NCBI RefSeq assembly: GCF_025151995.1
Contig: NZ_CP102290.1
Coordinates: forward strand, 2,046,001-2,110,000
Source of the DNA: Ruminococcus gauvreauii
GTDB lineage: Bacteria > Bacillota > Clostridia > Lachnospirales > Lachnospiraceae
Length of the DNA: 64,000 nucleotides
Direction of reading: 5' to 3'
Part shown: positions 34,691-43,383 of the stretch, in pieces
Layout of the letters: the number at the start of each line of letters is the position of its first letter
How positions within the stretch are numbered: position 1 is the first letter of the stretch
Notes under the pieces: generated by a model
Databases searched by the model: none
Told to the model about the DNA's origin: nothing
The model's input: only the letters and a program-made list of their open reading frames with translations
Position numbers and translations under genes: made by a program

Positions 34691-36022
34691 TTGGTAAGAG
34701 AGTATCTACATATGAATGTTTATGATGCGTTTTTAGCACGAGCACATTTTCTCTTTGAGGAGTTTGATCATATTTATGTTTCCTTCTCCGGGGGAAAGGA
34801 CAGCGGTCTGCTGCTCAATCTGGTTCTGGATTACCGGAATCAGCATTATCCGGAAAGAACCATTGGCGTTTTTCATCAGGATTTTGAGGCGCAGTATACG
34901 GTGACGACGGAGTATGTGGAACGCACCTTTGAGCGAATCAAGGATCAGGTTGAGCCTTATTGGGTTTGCCTGCCTATGGCCACCAGAACCGCATTAAGCA
35001 GCTACGAGATGTACTGGTATCCATGGGATGATACGAAGAAGGAACTTTGGGTTCGGGAGATGCCTCAAAAAGAATACGTCATCAACCTGGAAAATAACAA
35101 AATGACTACATACCGTTACCGGATGCACCAGGAGGACTTGGCAAAACAGTTCGGGCGCTGGTACCGGGACGCACATGACGGTGGAAAAACGGTATGCCTG
35201 CTTGGAATGCGGGCAGATGAATCCCTGCATCGTTACAGTGGATTTCTGAATAAAAAATACGGGTATAAGGATACCTGCTGGATCAGCAAGCAATTTAAAG
35301 ATGTCTGGTGTGCCTCCCCTTTATATGACTGGTCTGCGGATGATGTATGGCACGCCACTTATTTATTTGATTACGACTATAACCGCCTGTATGATCTCTA
35401 TTATATGGCTGGCTTGAAGCCCTCGCAGATGCGTGTGGCCTCCCCGTTTAATGACTATGCGAAGGATGCCTTAAATCTATACCGCGTCATAGACCCGGAG
35501 ATGTGGTGCAAGCTAGTAGGTCGTGTGCAGGGAGCAAATTTCGCTTCCATTTATGGAAAGAGCAAAGCGATGGGCTACCGGAACATTACTTTGCCGGAGG
35601 GGCATACGTGGAAATCCTATACAAAGTTTTTGCTGGATACGCTGCCGAAAAGGCTGCGGAATAATTATGTGAAGAAATTTAACACCTCTATCCGGTTCTG
35701 GCACGAGACAGGCGGCGGGTTGGATGAGTCTGTGATTCAGGAGCTTCAGGAGAAAGGGTATCAAATCAGACGAAACGGTGTTTCCAATTATACATTGAAC
35801 CAAAAATCACGGATTGTATTTGTGGGACCCATACCGGATCACACGGACGATATCAAATCCACAAAGGATATCCCCAGCTGGAAGCGGATGTGTTACTGCA
35901 TTTTGAAAAATGACCATATCTGCCGCTTCATGGGATTTGGGATGACACGGCAGCAACAGAAACGGTTGGATATGATACGCCGTAAATACAAAAGCATAGA
36001 GGAATTCGATTATGAAGTATAA
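34691..36022 (+). CDS. IbrA-like PAPS-reductase-family (DUF3440) protein
   Basis: 443 residues. TTG start at 34691 (AGAAGAAGAGAGG upstream) gives the N-terminus VREYLHMNVYDAF that relatives share. PP-loop SFSGGKDSG at about 31-39, then GVFHQDFEAQY, LLGMRADESLHR and the C-terminal DUF3440 part. The fold adenylates or handles sulfur/nucleotide substrates in PAPS reductases, but IbrA-type proteins act with a ParB-like partner, here the next gene (11-base overlap). Role unclear: regulator or possible DNA-modification/defence function. Confidence 0.85.
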   Translation: MVREYLHMNVYDAFLARAHFLFEEFDHIYVSFSGGKDSGLLLNLVLDYRNQHYPERTIGVFHQDFEAQYTVTTEYVERTFERIKDQVEPYWVCLPMATRTALSSYEMYWYPWDDTKKELWVREMPQKEYVINLENNKMTTYRYRMHQEDLAKQFGRWYRDAHDGGKTVCLLGMRADESLHRYSGFLNKKYGYKDTCWISKQFKDVWCASPLYDWSADDVWHATYLFDYDYNRLYDLYYMAGLKPSQMRVASPFNDYAKDALNLYRVIDPEMWCKLVGRVQGANFASIYGKSKAMGYRNITLPEGHTWKSYTKFLLDTLPKRLRNNYVKKFNTSIRFWHETGGGLDESVIQELQEKGYQIRRNGVSNYTLNQKSRIVFVGPIPDHTDDIKSTKDIPSWKRMCYCILKNDHICRFMGFGMTRQQQKRLDMIRRKYKSIEEFDYEV

Positions 36023-36545
36023 AAGCCCAGTTTATAATGTGACAGCTGTTCCAATAGAGAAGGTACGGCCCAATACCTACAATCCAAATAAGGTTGCTCC
36101 GCCTGAAATGAGGCTGCTTTATGAGAGCATCAAAGAAGACGGATATACGATGCCGGTCGTATGCTATTATGTAAAATCGCAGGACGTTTATTTGATTGTG
36201 GACGGTTTCCACCGGTATCAGGTGATGATGGATCATCCGGATATTTACGAGAGAGAACAGGGATTGCTGCCGGTTTCCGTCATTGAAAAATCGATTGATA
36301 AACGAATGGCCAGCACCATTCGCCATAACAGGGCACGAGGCACTCACGATGTGGATCTGATGAGCAACATCGTAAAGGAGCTTCATGAGTTTGGGCGATC
36401 AGACGCATGGATCTCAAAGCATTTGGGAATGGATAGAGATGAAATTTTGCGTCTCAAGCAGATTACAGGTCTTGCCACGTTATTCAAGGATATAAAATTT
36501 GGAGAGGCGTGGCGCCCTGTAGAGGAAGAGACGGCAAAAGAGTAA
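36012..36545 (+). CDS. IbrB-like ParB-domain protein
   Basis: 177 residues, ATG at 36012, overlapping the IbrA-like gene. ParB N-terminal domain: VPIEKVRPNTYNPNKVAPPEMRLLYESIKEDGYTMPVV, LIVDGFHRYQVM, TIRHNRARGTH. A short HTH-like end follows (AWISKHLGMDRDEILRLKQITGL). ParB folds can bind CTP, DNA or act as nucleases/ATPases. The pair IbrA-IbrB is known as a mobile regulatory pair in other bacteria. Confidence 0.85.
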   Translation: MKYKSPVYNVTAVPIEKVRPNTYNPNKVAPPEMRLLYESIKEDGYTMPVVCYYVKSQDVYLIVDGFHRYQVMMDHPDIYEREQGLLPVSVIEKSIDKRMASTIRHNRARGTHDVDLMSNIVKELHEFGRSDAWISKHLGMDRDEILRLKQITGLATLFKDIKFGEAWRPVEEETAKE

Positions 36546-36644
36546 ATAATATAGATGAGTGAAAATAATAAACGCCCTTTGGCAGAAAAATAAGTGATGT
36601 TCTGCAAAGGAAATCAGATATTAATTATGGAGGTATGATTGCAA

Positions 36645-37406
36645 ATGGAAAAATGGTTCACGATTGATCAGATTGATGAGGATACATATATTATCAGCGA
36701 ATACCGGCATTGGGAGGAGACGCATTGCTATCTGTTAAATGGCTCCAGCCGCAGCTTATTGATTGATACGGGTCTGGGAATCTGCAATATTTATGATGAA
36801 GTAATGAAGCTGACAAATAAGCCTGTTACGGCCGTTGCCACCCATATTCATTGGGATCATATTGGCGGCCATAAGTATTTTCCGGACTTTTATGCCCATG
36901 CGGAAGAATTGAGCTGGCTGAACGGTGAGTTCCCGCTGACAATAGAAACAATCAGAGAGATGGTGGCAGACCGCTGCGATTTACCAGACGGTTACGATAC
37001 AGGCACTTATGAGTTTTTCCAAGGGACGCCAACAAAGGTACTGGGGGGTGGAGAGAATATTGAATTAGGTGGACGGAATATACAGGTATTGCATACCCCG
37101 GGCCATGCTCCGGGGCATATGTGTTTCTGGGAATCAGACAGAGGTTATCTGTTTACCGGAGACTTGGTTTACAAGGACACTTTATTTGCCTATTATCCGT
37201 CAACAGACCCGGACGCATACCTTGCTTCTCTTGAAAAGATTTCGGAGCTTCCGGTCAAAAAAGTTTTTCCTGCGCATCATAGTTTGGATATTCAGCCGGA
37301 GATTTTAAGCAGAATGAGAAATGCGTTCAGGCAGTTACGGGAAGATGGTAAATTACATCACGGCAGCGGTACATTTGACTATGGAGATTGGGCAGTATGG
37401 TTATAA
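36645..37406 (+). CDS. Metallo-beta-lactamase-fold hydrolase, copy B
   Basis: 253 residues. ATG at 36645 matches the start of copy A (GGAGG upstream). It keeps every metal-binding residue of copy A (THIHWDHIGGH, HTPGHAPGH, TGD). Differences seen: Asp2 to Glu, Gly13 to Asp, and LEDGEN to LGGGEN. Probably functional and redundant. Confidence 0.9.
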   Translation: MEKWFTIDQIDEDTYIISEYRHWEETHCYLLNGSSRSLLIDTGLGICNIYDEVMKLTNKPVTAVATHIHWDHIGGHKYFPDFYAHAEELSWLNGEFPLTIETIREMVADRCDLPDGYDTGTYEFFQGTPTKVLGGGENIELGGRNIQVLHTPGHAPGHMCFWESDRGYLFTGDLVYKDTLFAYYPSTDPDAYLASLEKISELPVKKVFPAHHSLDIQPEILSRMRNAFRQLREDGKLHHGSGTFDYGDWAVWL

Positions 37407-37503
37407 AGAGAAGGAAGCAGTATAATTTAATTTAGTTGTGTGTTATGCAAAAGGCTTTATCAGAACTAAAGAACAGCGAAAGAGGCTTGAAAGGAGCATT
37501 TAT

Positions 37504-37968
37504 ATGAAGTATGTATGTACAGTTATATCGGTAGCGGATATCAGCGCCGCAAGAAAGTTTTATGAGGAACTGTTCGGGCTAGAGGTATACCAGGATTACG
37601 GAAAGAATATCGCTTTTACCTGCGGTCTGGCATTACAGCAGGATTTTGACTGGCTGGTAAATATACCAAAGGAAAAAGTATTGAAGAAATCCAATAATGC
37701 AGAAGTGGTTTTTGAGGAGCAGGATTTCGATGGCTTCCTGAATAAGCTGAAAGAATACCCGGAGATTGAGTATCTGGGAGAAGTTATCGAACATAGCTGG
37801 GGGCAGCGTGTAATCCGGTTCTACGATCTGGACGAACATCTCATAGAGGTTGGAGAGGATATGCAGATGGTAGTAAAGCGGTTTCTTGCTTCTGGAATGA
37901 CTATGGAAGAAGTATCTGCGAAAATGGACGTATCTATTGAGGATTTGACAAAACTTCTGAATAGTTAA
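37504..37968 (+). CDS. VOC-family protein, copy B
   Basis: 154 residues, ATG at 37504 after GAAAGGAG. Eight differences to copy A by eye, six of them in the HTH-like C-terminal tail (MQMVVKRFLASGMTMEEVSAKMDVSIED), so the tail evolves faster than the VOC core. Substrate unknown. Confidence 0.85.
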   Translation: MKYVCTVISVADISAARKFYEELFGLEVYQDYGKNIAFTCGLALQQDFDWLVNIPKEKVLKKSNNAEVVFEEQDFDGFLNKLKEYPEIEYLGEVIEHSWGQRVIRFYDLDEHLIEVGEDMQMVVKRFLASGMTMEEVSAKMDVSIEDLTKLLNS

Positions 37969-38013
37969 TGTGTAGCGGGCATATAAACAAATTGGAATTT
38001 ACGGAGGTTTCGC

Positions 38014-38424
38014 ATGAAAAATAAGGATATTGCAAAATATTTCTATGAAGTTATTATTTCGGATAATTTACTTGATGAAATTTCTAAATATATATCGGAG
38101 GACTGCATTCAAAGGATTGGAGAAAAAGAAATGTTCATAGGAATAGACGGAATGAAAGAACACCTATTAGCATTGAAAAAAACTTATCCTGATTACACTA
38201 TGAAAATTATCCGTCAATATGAAGTAGATGATTATGTTATTTCAGAATTTATTATGAAAGGCACTCATAAGGGAGAATTTCTCGGAATAACACCCACAAA
38301 TAAGGTTTTGGAAATTACAGGGGTGGATATTGATAAAATTATAGATGGAAAAATCGTGGAACATGGTGGTGCTACAAATACTTTTGAAACTTTTTTTGAA
38401 CACCATTTGATTAAGTCTGTATGA
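38014..38424 (+). CDS. SnoaL-like protein, copy B
   Basis: 136 residues, ATG at 38014 after GGAGG. About five differences to the 33543 copy, none in the central sheet. Directly after its stop is one of the recurring 18-base motifs (38430-38447). Confidence 0.85.
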   Translation: MKNKDIAKYFYEVIISDNLLDEISKYISEDCIQRIGEKEMFIGIDGMKEHLLALKKTYPDYTMKIIRQYEVDDYVISEFIMKGTHKGEFLGITPTNKVLEITGVDIDKIIDGKIVEHGGATNTFETFFEHHLIKSV

Positions 38425-38429
38425 AATAT

Positions 38430-38447
38430 AAATTCCAGCTTGTAGGG
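38430..38447 (+). repeat. Recurring post-stop motif, site 1
   Basis: AAATTC-CAGC-TTGTAGGG, five bases after the SnoaL-B stop. Shares AAATTC-N4-TTGT-R-GGG with the sites at 40789 and 44452. Confidence 0.5.
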
Positions 38448-38608
38448 CTATTGGTGAATGCAAAGAAGAAAATGGAGAATTTGCAGTAATAAGCGTGGAA
38501 AGGAACATCACATGATGAAAGAAGCCCTTGGAAAGAATATGGATCGGTATTAACGATCTCCGCGGTTTTACAAATCATCCAATTATAAAATCATGGAGGT
38601 ATTCGGTA

Positions 38609-39658
38609 ATGAAATTAGATAAAAGCTGCGCCCTGTTGGTTATTGACATTCAGCAGGAGGACTTCACGGAAATGAACGAAAGTAATATGGAGGATCCGAG
38701 ATGGACATGTATCCGCAACGGTAAGCGTGTGCTGGACGTGTTCCGGGCAAAGAAACTGCCAGTTATCCAGATTAAAGAGTGTCATCGCCCCGATATGATG
38801 GACTTTGGCCGGGAATTGGACGGTTCTGAGGGTATCCACTGCATCGAGAACCGTCCGGAAAATGACTACGCCAATCTGACCTATCCCATCGAGGGCGAGT
38901 ACCGGATCACAAAACGCCGGTACAGCGCATTCTTCGCCACAGATCTGGAAATCCTGCTCAAAGGTCTGGGCGTTGACACGCTCTACCTGATTGGTGGACT
39001 GACGGATGTGTGTATTCACTACACGGCGGTGGATGCCCACCAGAACGACTATCATATCCGTGTCGTCACAGACGCAGTAGCAGGTTCCAGTGAAAAAGCG
39101 CAGGAAGGTGCGCTGCAGGCCATCCAATATTTGCAACGAGACGCACTTATTACAACGGCGGATGTGGTGTCCACTTTGGCAGACGATACGACACCGGAGG
39201 ATGAAACCTTTATGCGCGAAGCTATCCGTCTCTCCAAACTTGCCGTGGAGCATGGCAACGAGCCGTTTGGGGCAGTGCTGGTAAAGGATGACAAGATCGT
39301 GTTCAGTAACGAAAACCAGATCTATACCAAGCATGATCCCACCTTTCACAGTGAGGCAGGCTTGATTCGAGAGTTCTGCGCACAGACTGCTATCACCGAT
39401 CTACATGAGTACACGCTTTATTCTAGCTGCGAACCTTGCTTCATGTGCAGCGGTGCAATGGTGTGGGTGAAGTTGGGGCGGCTTGTGTACAGCGTCAGCA
39501 ATATCGAATTGGAAAATATTCTTGGTAACAAGGGCTGCAATTGCACTAAGATGGTATTTGACAACTCTTTCTGGAAGCCGCAGGTAACGGAGGGAATTAT
39601 GCGCAATGAGAGCCTTTCCATTTTGCAGAAATATTTCAGCAAACACACAAAGGGCTGA
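38609..39658 (+). CDS. Isochorismatase-like hydrolase fused to a cytidine-deaminase-fold domain
   Basis: 349 residues. ATG at 38609 follows TGGAGG; the longer frame is unsupported. Residues 1-190 are a cysteine hydrolase of the isochorismatase/nicotinamidase type with triad Asp13, Lys102, Cys135 (LVIDIQQ, RITKRRYSAF, GGLTDVCIH). Residues 195-349 are a nucleoside/guanine deaminase: HSEAG (His247, Glu249) and EPCFMC (Cys277, Cys280) bind the catalytic zinc. Both active sites look complete. The fusion suggests two steps on one nitrogen compound. Codon use looks more GC-rich than neighbours, hinting at separate transfer. Confidence 0.85.
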   Translation: MKLDKSCALLVIDIQQEDFTEMNESNMEDPRWTCIRNGKRVLDVFRAKKLPVIQIKECHRPDMMDFGRELDGSEGIHCIENRPENDYANLTYPIEGEYRITKRRYSAFFATDLEILLKGLGVDTLYLIGGLTDVCIHYTAVDAHQNDYHIRVVTDAVAGSSEKAQEGALQAIQYLQRDALITTADVVSTLADDTTPEDETFMREAIRLSKLAVEHGNEPFGAVLVKDDKIVFSNENQIYTKHDPTFHSEAGLIREFCAQTAITDLHEYTLYSSCEPCFMCSGAMVWVKLGRLVYSVSNIELENILGNKGCNCTKMVFDNSFWKPQVTEGIMRNESLSILQKYFSKHTKG

Positions 39659-39685
39659 CATCCTTTGTGTCCCAACCATCACGAC

Positions 39686-39703
39686 AACTTCAGGTTTGTC
39701 GGT
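39686..39703 (+). repeat. Recurring post-stop motif, diverged site
   Basis: AACTTC-AGGT-TTGTCGGT, 28 bases after the preceding stop, inside a CGACAA/TTGTCG hairpin. Matches the consensus at TTC, TTGT and GG. Confidence 0.35.
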
Positions 39704-39723
39704 AAGTGTAACACAACAGAGGT

Positions 39724-39780
39724 CTGGAGGGGCATCTCATAGAGGTTGGCGGGGATTTAGAAAAGCTGCCGTGTAGCTGA
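39724..39780 (+). pseudogene. 3' remnant of a third VOC gene
   Basis: In frame it reads LEGHLIEVGGDLEKLPCS then stop. The HLIEVG(G/E)D core is the same as the C-terminal part of the two VOC genes (DEHLIEVGED), including most of the DNA sequence. The upstream 100 residues are missing. A relic of a former cassette. Confidence 0.7.
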
Positions 39781-39879
39781 GCGGGAAAGAAAATAAGAAG
39801 TTGTGTGGCTTGAAAATTTTAAGTTGTTTTTATGCGTTCTTGGTAGAAAAGGTGTATTTCAAATTGAAAGGATGGTCGG

Positions 39880-40491
39880 GTGCTAATGAATGAAATCATC
39901 AACTTCATTGAAGCGAATGTGGATGGCAAAACGCTGTTTACAAAGGAATTAGTTTACGAACTTGAAAATGGTGCGTTACAGGGCGTTTACTCAGATCAAA
40001 TATCTTTCTCTAATCTAAAATATTCTCAGAGCGGATTTCAGTTGGATATGTTTATTGTATCTAATGAGAAGATATGGCTCATGGGAAAGGATGGAGAACG
40101 GGAAAAATTACGAAAAGATTTCAGTGGTGTATCCCTGTTCCGATTTGAACTGGCGGAGCGAAAAAGCACGAATAGTTTGACTGGCTGTTTTCGTTTCATT
40201 TCAGCTTCAGGGAAAAATGTGGCAGCAGAGGCTATCGTAAGTGGAATTTATGATGTGCGTCTTGAAAATGATGTGCTGAAGTTATCGGAAGATCAGGTCT
40301 TGTATCGGGATCAGCCGATACAAGAAGGGCATTTTAAGCCCGTTGCATTTCAATCGGAACATCGTTTTTATGTTAAAGCTAATAAGCTACACTATGAATA
40401 CAACGGCAAGTGTTTTGATGTGGACTCAAAAACTATGCGGCGTAACGATAGCTCCGATACCTTTCCTCCGTTCATTTCAATCGAGAAGTAA
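39880..40491 (+). CDS. Unrecognised 203-residue protein
   Basis: GTG at 39880 (AAAGGATGG upstream); ATG at 39886 is an alternative. The N-terminus is NEIINFIEANVDGKTLFTKELVYELENGALQGVYSDQISF. The overall pattern is a small beta-rich soluble protein, with no signal peptide or metal motif. Such FIE..VDGKTL starts remind me of small stand-alone proteins near acetyltransferases, but I cannot name a family. Confidence 0.5.
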   Translation: MLMNEIINFIEANVDGKTLFTKELVYELENGALQGVYSDQISFSNLKYSQSGFQLDMFIVSNEKIWLMGKDGEREKLRKDFSGVSLFRFELAERKSTNSLTGCFRFISASGKNVAAEAIVSGIYDVRLENDVLKLSEDQVLYRDQPIQEGHFKPVAFQSEHRFYVKANKLHYEYNGKCFDVDSKTMRRNDSSDTFPPFISIEK

Positions 40492-40505
40492 GAAATGACG
40501 TATCA

Positions 40506-40787
40506 GTGTCCAAGGCAAAAACAATCCACTCGCCAGCTATTGAGGAGGCATTTGTCAACACGGAATGTACGCTGAAAGATGTACGGGATTTAAGCGGTGC
40601 AGGTATTACTCCCATGTTTATCGGACAGGTACAGCATATTTCTGTTGGGGAAGAATATGCACAGGGATATGAAAAGCGATACAGAAAAGATGGCTTTATG
40701 ATGTTAATTCCTGCCCCTCAAAATCTGAAAACAGGAGAACCTAATCAATCAGCGATTGCAACTATAAACATTGAAAAGTATGATTGA
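40506..40787 (+). pseudogene. C-terminal fragment of a flavin reductase-like protein
   Basis: 93 residues from GTG 40506 with no clear ribosome binding site. IHSPAIEEAFVNTECTLKDVRDLSGAGITPMFIGQVQHI resembles the C-terminal half of flavin reductase/flavoredoxin-type proteins, whose N-terminal FMN-binding half is absent. The same C-terminal end reappears at 43303. Most likely a broken gene. Confidence 0.65.
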
Positions 40788-40788
40788 T

Positions 40789-40806
40789 AAATTCAAATTT
40801 GTAGGG
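40789..40806 (+). repeat. Recurring post-stop motif, site 2
   Basis: AAATTC-AAAT-TTGTAGGG begins one base after the stop of the flavin reductase fragment; contains the palindrome CAAATTTG. Confidence 0.5.
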
Positions 40807-40845
40807 TGAATTATTTCAAAAAATAATTATAGAGGATATACGAAA

Positions 40846-41421
40846 ATGGTGCATATAAGGAAAGCAGAAGAAACAGACCGTAATAGCGCAGCATTATGTA
40901 TTGCAGAAGGATTTGAAAAGGATTTTTCTGTATTATGCAAAGATACTCAAAAAGTGGCAGATGCTATCGCCGCGGGATTGAATATGGAAAAATTTTATGT
41001 GGCAGATATAAAGGGATATATTGTGGGAGTGTTGGCAATTTCTGATTGTACCGGCAGAGCTGCGAGGGTAGACAAAACATCCCTGAAAAAGCATTTCGGG
41101 TTTTTGAAAGGAATGATTGGCGCTTTTGTTTTGAAAGAAGAATTTGAAGGGCAGCTTGAGTATCCTATCACGACAGGATACATAGAATTTGTAGCAGTAC
41201 GAAAAAAATACCGCAAACAAGGCATTGCTACAACTATGCTTCAAGAAAGCATGCTGCTTGCACATTATCAGAATTTTGTGCTTGATGTTACGGATATAAA
41301 TAGTAATGCCATTAAGTGTTATACGAATATTGGATTTGAAGAATTTAAACGTATTCCGGAAAAACACGGTAAACAAAAAGGCTTTAATGAGAAGATTTTT
41401 ATGCGGTATTACCACAGATGA
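40846..41421 (+). CDS. GNAT-family N-acetyltransferase
   Basis: 191 residues, ATG at 40846 (AGAGGATA upstream). Core: VHIRKAEETDRNSAALCIAEGF, AVRKKYRKQGIATTMLQESM (acetyl-CoA loop R/Q-x-x-G-x-A), LDVTDINSNAIKCYTNIGFEEF. Acceptor unknown. The stop overlaps a possible upstream start of the next gene, but that gene's real start is further on. Confidence 0.88.
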   Translation: MVHIRKAEETDRNSAALCIAEGFEKDFSVLCKDTQKVADAIAAGLNMEKFYVADIKGYIVGVLAISDCTGRAARVDKTSLKKHFGFLKGMIGAFVLKEEFEGQLEYPITTGYIEFVAVRKKYRKQGIATTMLQESMLLAHYQNFVLDVTDINSNAIKCYTNIGFEEFKRIPEKHGKQKGFNEKIFMRYYHR

Positions 41422-41471
41422 AATCAATTAGCAGCTTCTGGCTGGAAAATCGCAATTTATGGAGAATGTCT

Positions 41472-42122
41472 ATGAATAAAGAATGGTCAGAACTTAATAA
41501 AACTATGCAAATGCAGATTAATAGCAGGAACAGTTTTTGTGACGGGATTATGACATTGTTGTTACTGCGTGAAAAACTGATAGGGCAGATAGCCGAATTT
41601 GAAAAAACTTTGACAAAAGAGCAGATGTGTGCCATTCCATTTATCAATGCGGAGGGCTACCATAGCAAAACAATAGCATACTCACTTTATCATATTTTTC
41701 GGATTGAGGATATTGTTGCACATTCTGTTATTGTAAAAGACGAACAGATATTTTTTGCGGGTAATTATCAAAGACGTATGCGCTCCCCGATCATTACAAC
41801 AGGGAATGAATTGGTAAAGCAGGAAATAGCCGATTTTTCTAAGGAGCTTGATTTAAGCGAGCTTTACCAATATGTGTATGATGTGGATCAATCAACATCT
41901 GAATTGTTAAAGCAATTCACATTTGAGGATTTGAAGAAAAAATATACGGAACAGGACAAAGAAACAATCCGCACATTGGGTGTAGTCAGTGAAGATGAAA
42001 AGGCGGTCTGGCTCATTGATTACTGGTGCAATAAGAATTTAAAAGGTTTAATCCAAATGCCATTTTCGCGTCATTGGATTATGCACATTGAAGCAAGTCT
42101 GCGGATAAGAAATAAAGTTTAA
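41472..42122 (+). CDS. DinB-like metal-binding protein
   Basis: 216 residues. ATG at 41472 chosen over 41418 because the latter adds an unconserved-looking tail overlapping the acetyltransferase. Helical, with His in AYSLYHIFRIEDI and a HWIMH pair near the end, the layout of DinB/YfiT four-helix metal proteins. Possible thiol-transferase or detoxification role. Moderate confidence in the family. Confidence 0.6.
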   Translation: MNKEWSELNKTMQMQINSRNSFCDGIMTLLLLREKLIGQIAEFEKTLTKEQMCAIPFINAEGYHSKTIAYSLYHIFRIEDIVAHSVIVKDEQIFFAGNYQRRMRSPIITTGNELVKQEIADFSKELDLSELYQYVYDVDQSTSELLKQFTFEDLKKKYTEQDKETIRTLGVVSEDEKAVWLIDYWCNKNLKGLIQMPFSRHWIMHIEASLRIRNKV

Positions 42123-42261
42123 TGGGATTGGAAAATGTGTAAACAATTCCAATTTGCAAAATTGATAAATGTAAATTTGAAATCCCTTAATTTTCTGAAA
42201 TAGGAAAGTTGGATTAAAATTTACAAACGGCAGCAATTTAAGGAATAAAGGGGAGTTCTCG

Positions 42262-42612
42262 ATGATAAATAAAAAAATGATAGCCTTTTGCGGTACATAT
42301 TGCGGCGTGTGTGAATGGAAAGACAAAATCGGGTGTAAGGGCTGTAAGGCCAATAGAGGGATTATGTTTTGGGGTGAGTGCGATAAAGCAATATGCTGTA
42401 TAGAAAAGGGGCTTGAACATTGTGGGGAATGCTCAGATATGCCCTGCCAAAAGCTCAGAGACCTGTTTGATGATCCAGAGCATGGTGATCACGGAGCAAG
42501 ACTTTGCAACCTGAAAAATTGGAAAGATGGCATCTGTGCCTATGAAAAATTAGGCAATACAGCGCAGGAGAAGGCAAAAAATTTGAAAGCAATTGATAAC
42601 ACCAATGACTAG
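42262..42612 (+). CDS. Short DUF3795-type Cys-rich protein
   Basis: 116 residues, ATG at 42262 (GGGGAG upstream). Cys cluster CGTYCGVCEWKDKIGCKGCKA, then CCIEKGLEHCGECSDMPCQKL. A smaller relative of the two other DUF3795 proteins of this array but clearly not a copy of them. Its upstream spacer carries an ATTGGAA/TTCCAAT hairpin (42126-42152). Confidence 0.8.
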   Translation: MINKKMIAFCGTYCGVCEWKDKIGCKGCKANRGIMFWGECDKAICCIEKGLEHCGECSDMPCQKLRDLFDDPEHGDHGARLCNLKNWKDGICAYEKLGNTAQEKAKNLKAIDNTND

Positions 42613-42761
42613 GAAAGAAAGACAAGATTATTTCAATGGATGAGAATTAGGGCGATGACGGTACAGTTCCACAGTGAAAATTGGTAAAAGTGATTGGAAC
42701 AAATCATACACTGACTTCCGGGATAATAATTAAAATTTGTGAATTTGTGAGAGTATATACT

Positions 42762-43298
42762 ATGTTCAATGATGGTAGAAGTAAAAAGGTTGTTTTTGTT
42801 GCACATTGCTTTTTAAATCAAAATTCCATTTCAGATGGAACGGCGATTTATCCGGCAGCAAATAAAGATGTTGTTGATTTTTCCTTAAATGCAGATATTG
42901 GTATTGTCCAAATGCCCTGTCCGGAGTTTTGCTGTTTAGGACTTGATAGGGGAAATATTCATGGAGCTGATAGCCCGGTAGTGGTAGAGAATACACGCAT
43001 ACGTTCAGCAATGCAAAATGACGAATCGAATTTGAAACTAACAAGACTGGCTGATTATGTAGTACAACATATCATGGAATATAAAAAATATGGATTTGAA
43101 GTTATCGGTATTATTGGGGCAAATCGTTCTCCAAATTGTGGTGTCGAGACAACATCGGACAATGACGCAGAAATCAATGGTATGGGATTATTTGTAGAAA
43201 AAATTTCTCGCCAGCTTTTGCGAGAAAACATATCTATTCCCATGATAGGCATAAAGGGAACGGACAATATACAAGAAAAACTTCAGCAGTTAATATGA
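42762..43298 (+). CDS. TudS-related (DUF523-like) putative desulfidase
   Basis: 178 residues. ATG at 42762; the longer frame upstream is not supported. KVVFVAHCFLNQNSISDG, MPCPEFCCLGLDRG and GIIGANRSPNCGVETTSD provide the conserved Cys residues (C in AHC, PC, NCG) that hold a 4Fe-4S cluster in thiouracil desulfurase-type proteins. A truncated copy lies at 45544. Confidence 0.8.
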   Translation: MFNDGRSKKVVFVAHCFLNQNSISDGTAIYPAANKDVVDFSLNADIGIVQMPCPEFCCLGLDRGNIHGADSPVVVENTRIRSAMQNDESNLKLTRLADYVVQHIMEYKKYGFEVIGIIGANRSPNCGVETTSDNDAEINGMGLFVEKISRQLLRENISIPMIGIKGTDNIQEKLQQLI

Positions 43299-43302
43299 GT
43301 GA

Positions 43303-43353
43303 GAACCGAACCAAACAGCGGTTGCTACCGTGAATATCAAAAAATATGATTGA
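43303..43353 (+). pseudogene. 3' remnant of a flavin reductase gene
   Basis: Reads EPNQTAVATVNIKKYD then stop, against EPNQSAIATINIEKYD at the end of the fragment at 40506. Only the last 16 codons remain, 4 bases after the previous stop. Confidence 0.75.
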
Positions 43354-43383
43354 TAGTTTCAGAATTGGAAAAGGAGGAGTTGC

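Larger units (their letters stand above)
36549..38424 (+). repeat. Duplicated block, copy B (MBL-VOC-SnoaL)
   Basis: Second copy of the block at 32079-33953. The DUF3795 gene that precedes copy A's block is here separated from it by the inserted IbrA/IbrB pair. The near-identity points to a recent duplication. Confidence 0.9.
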
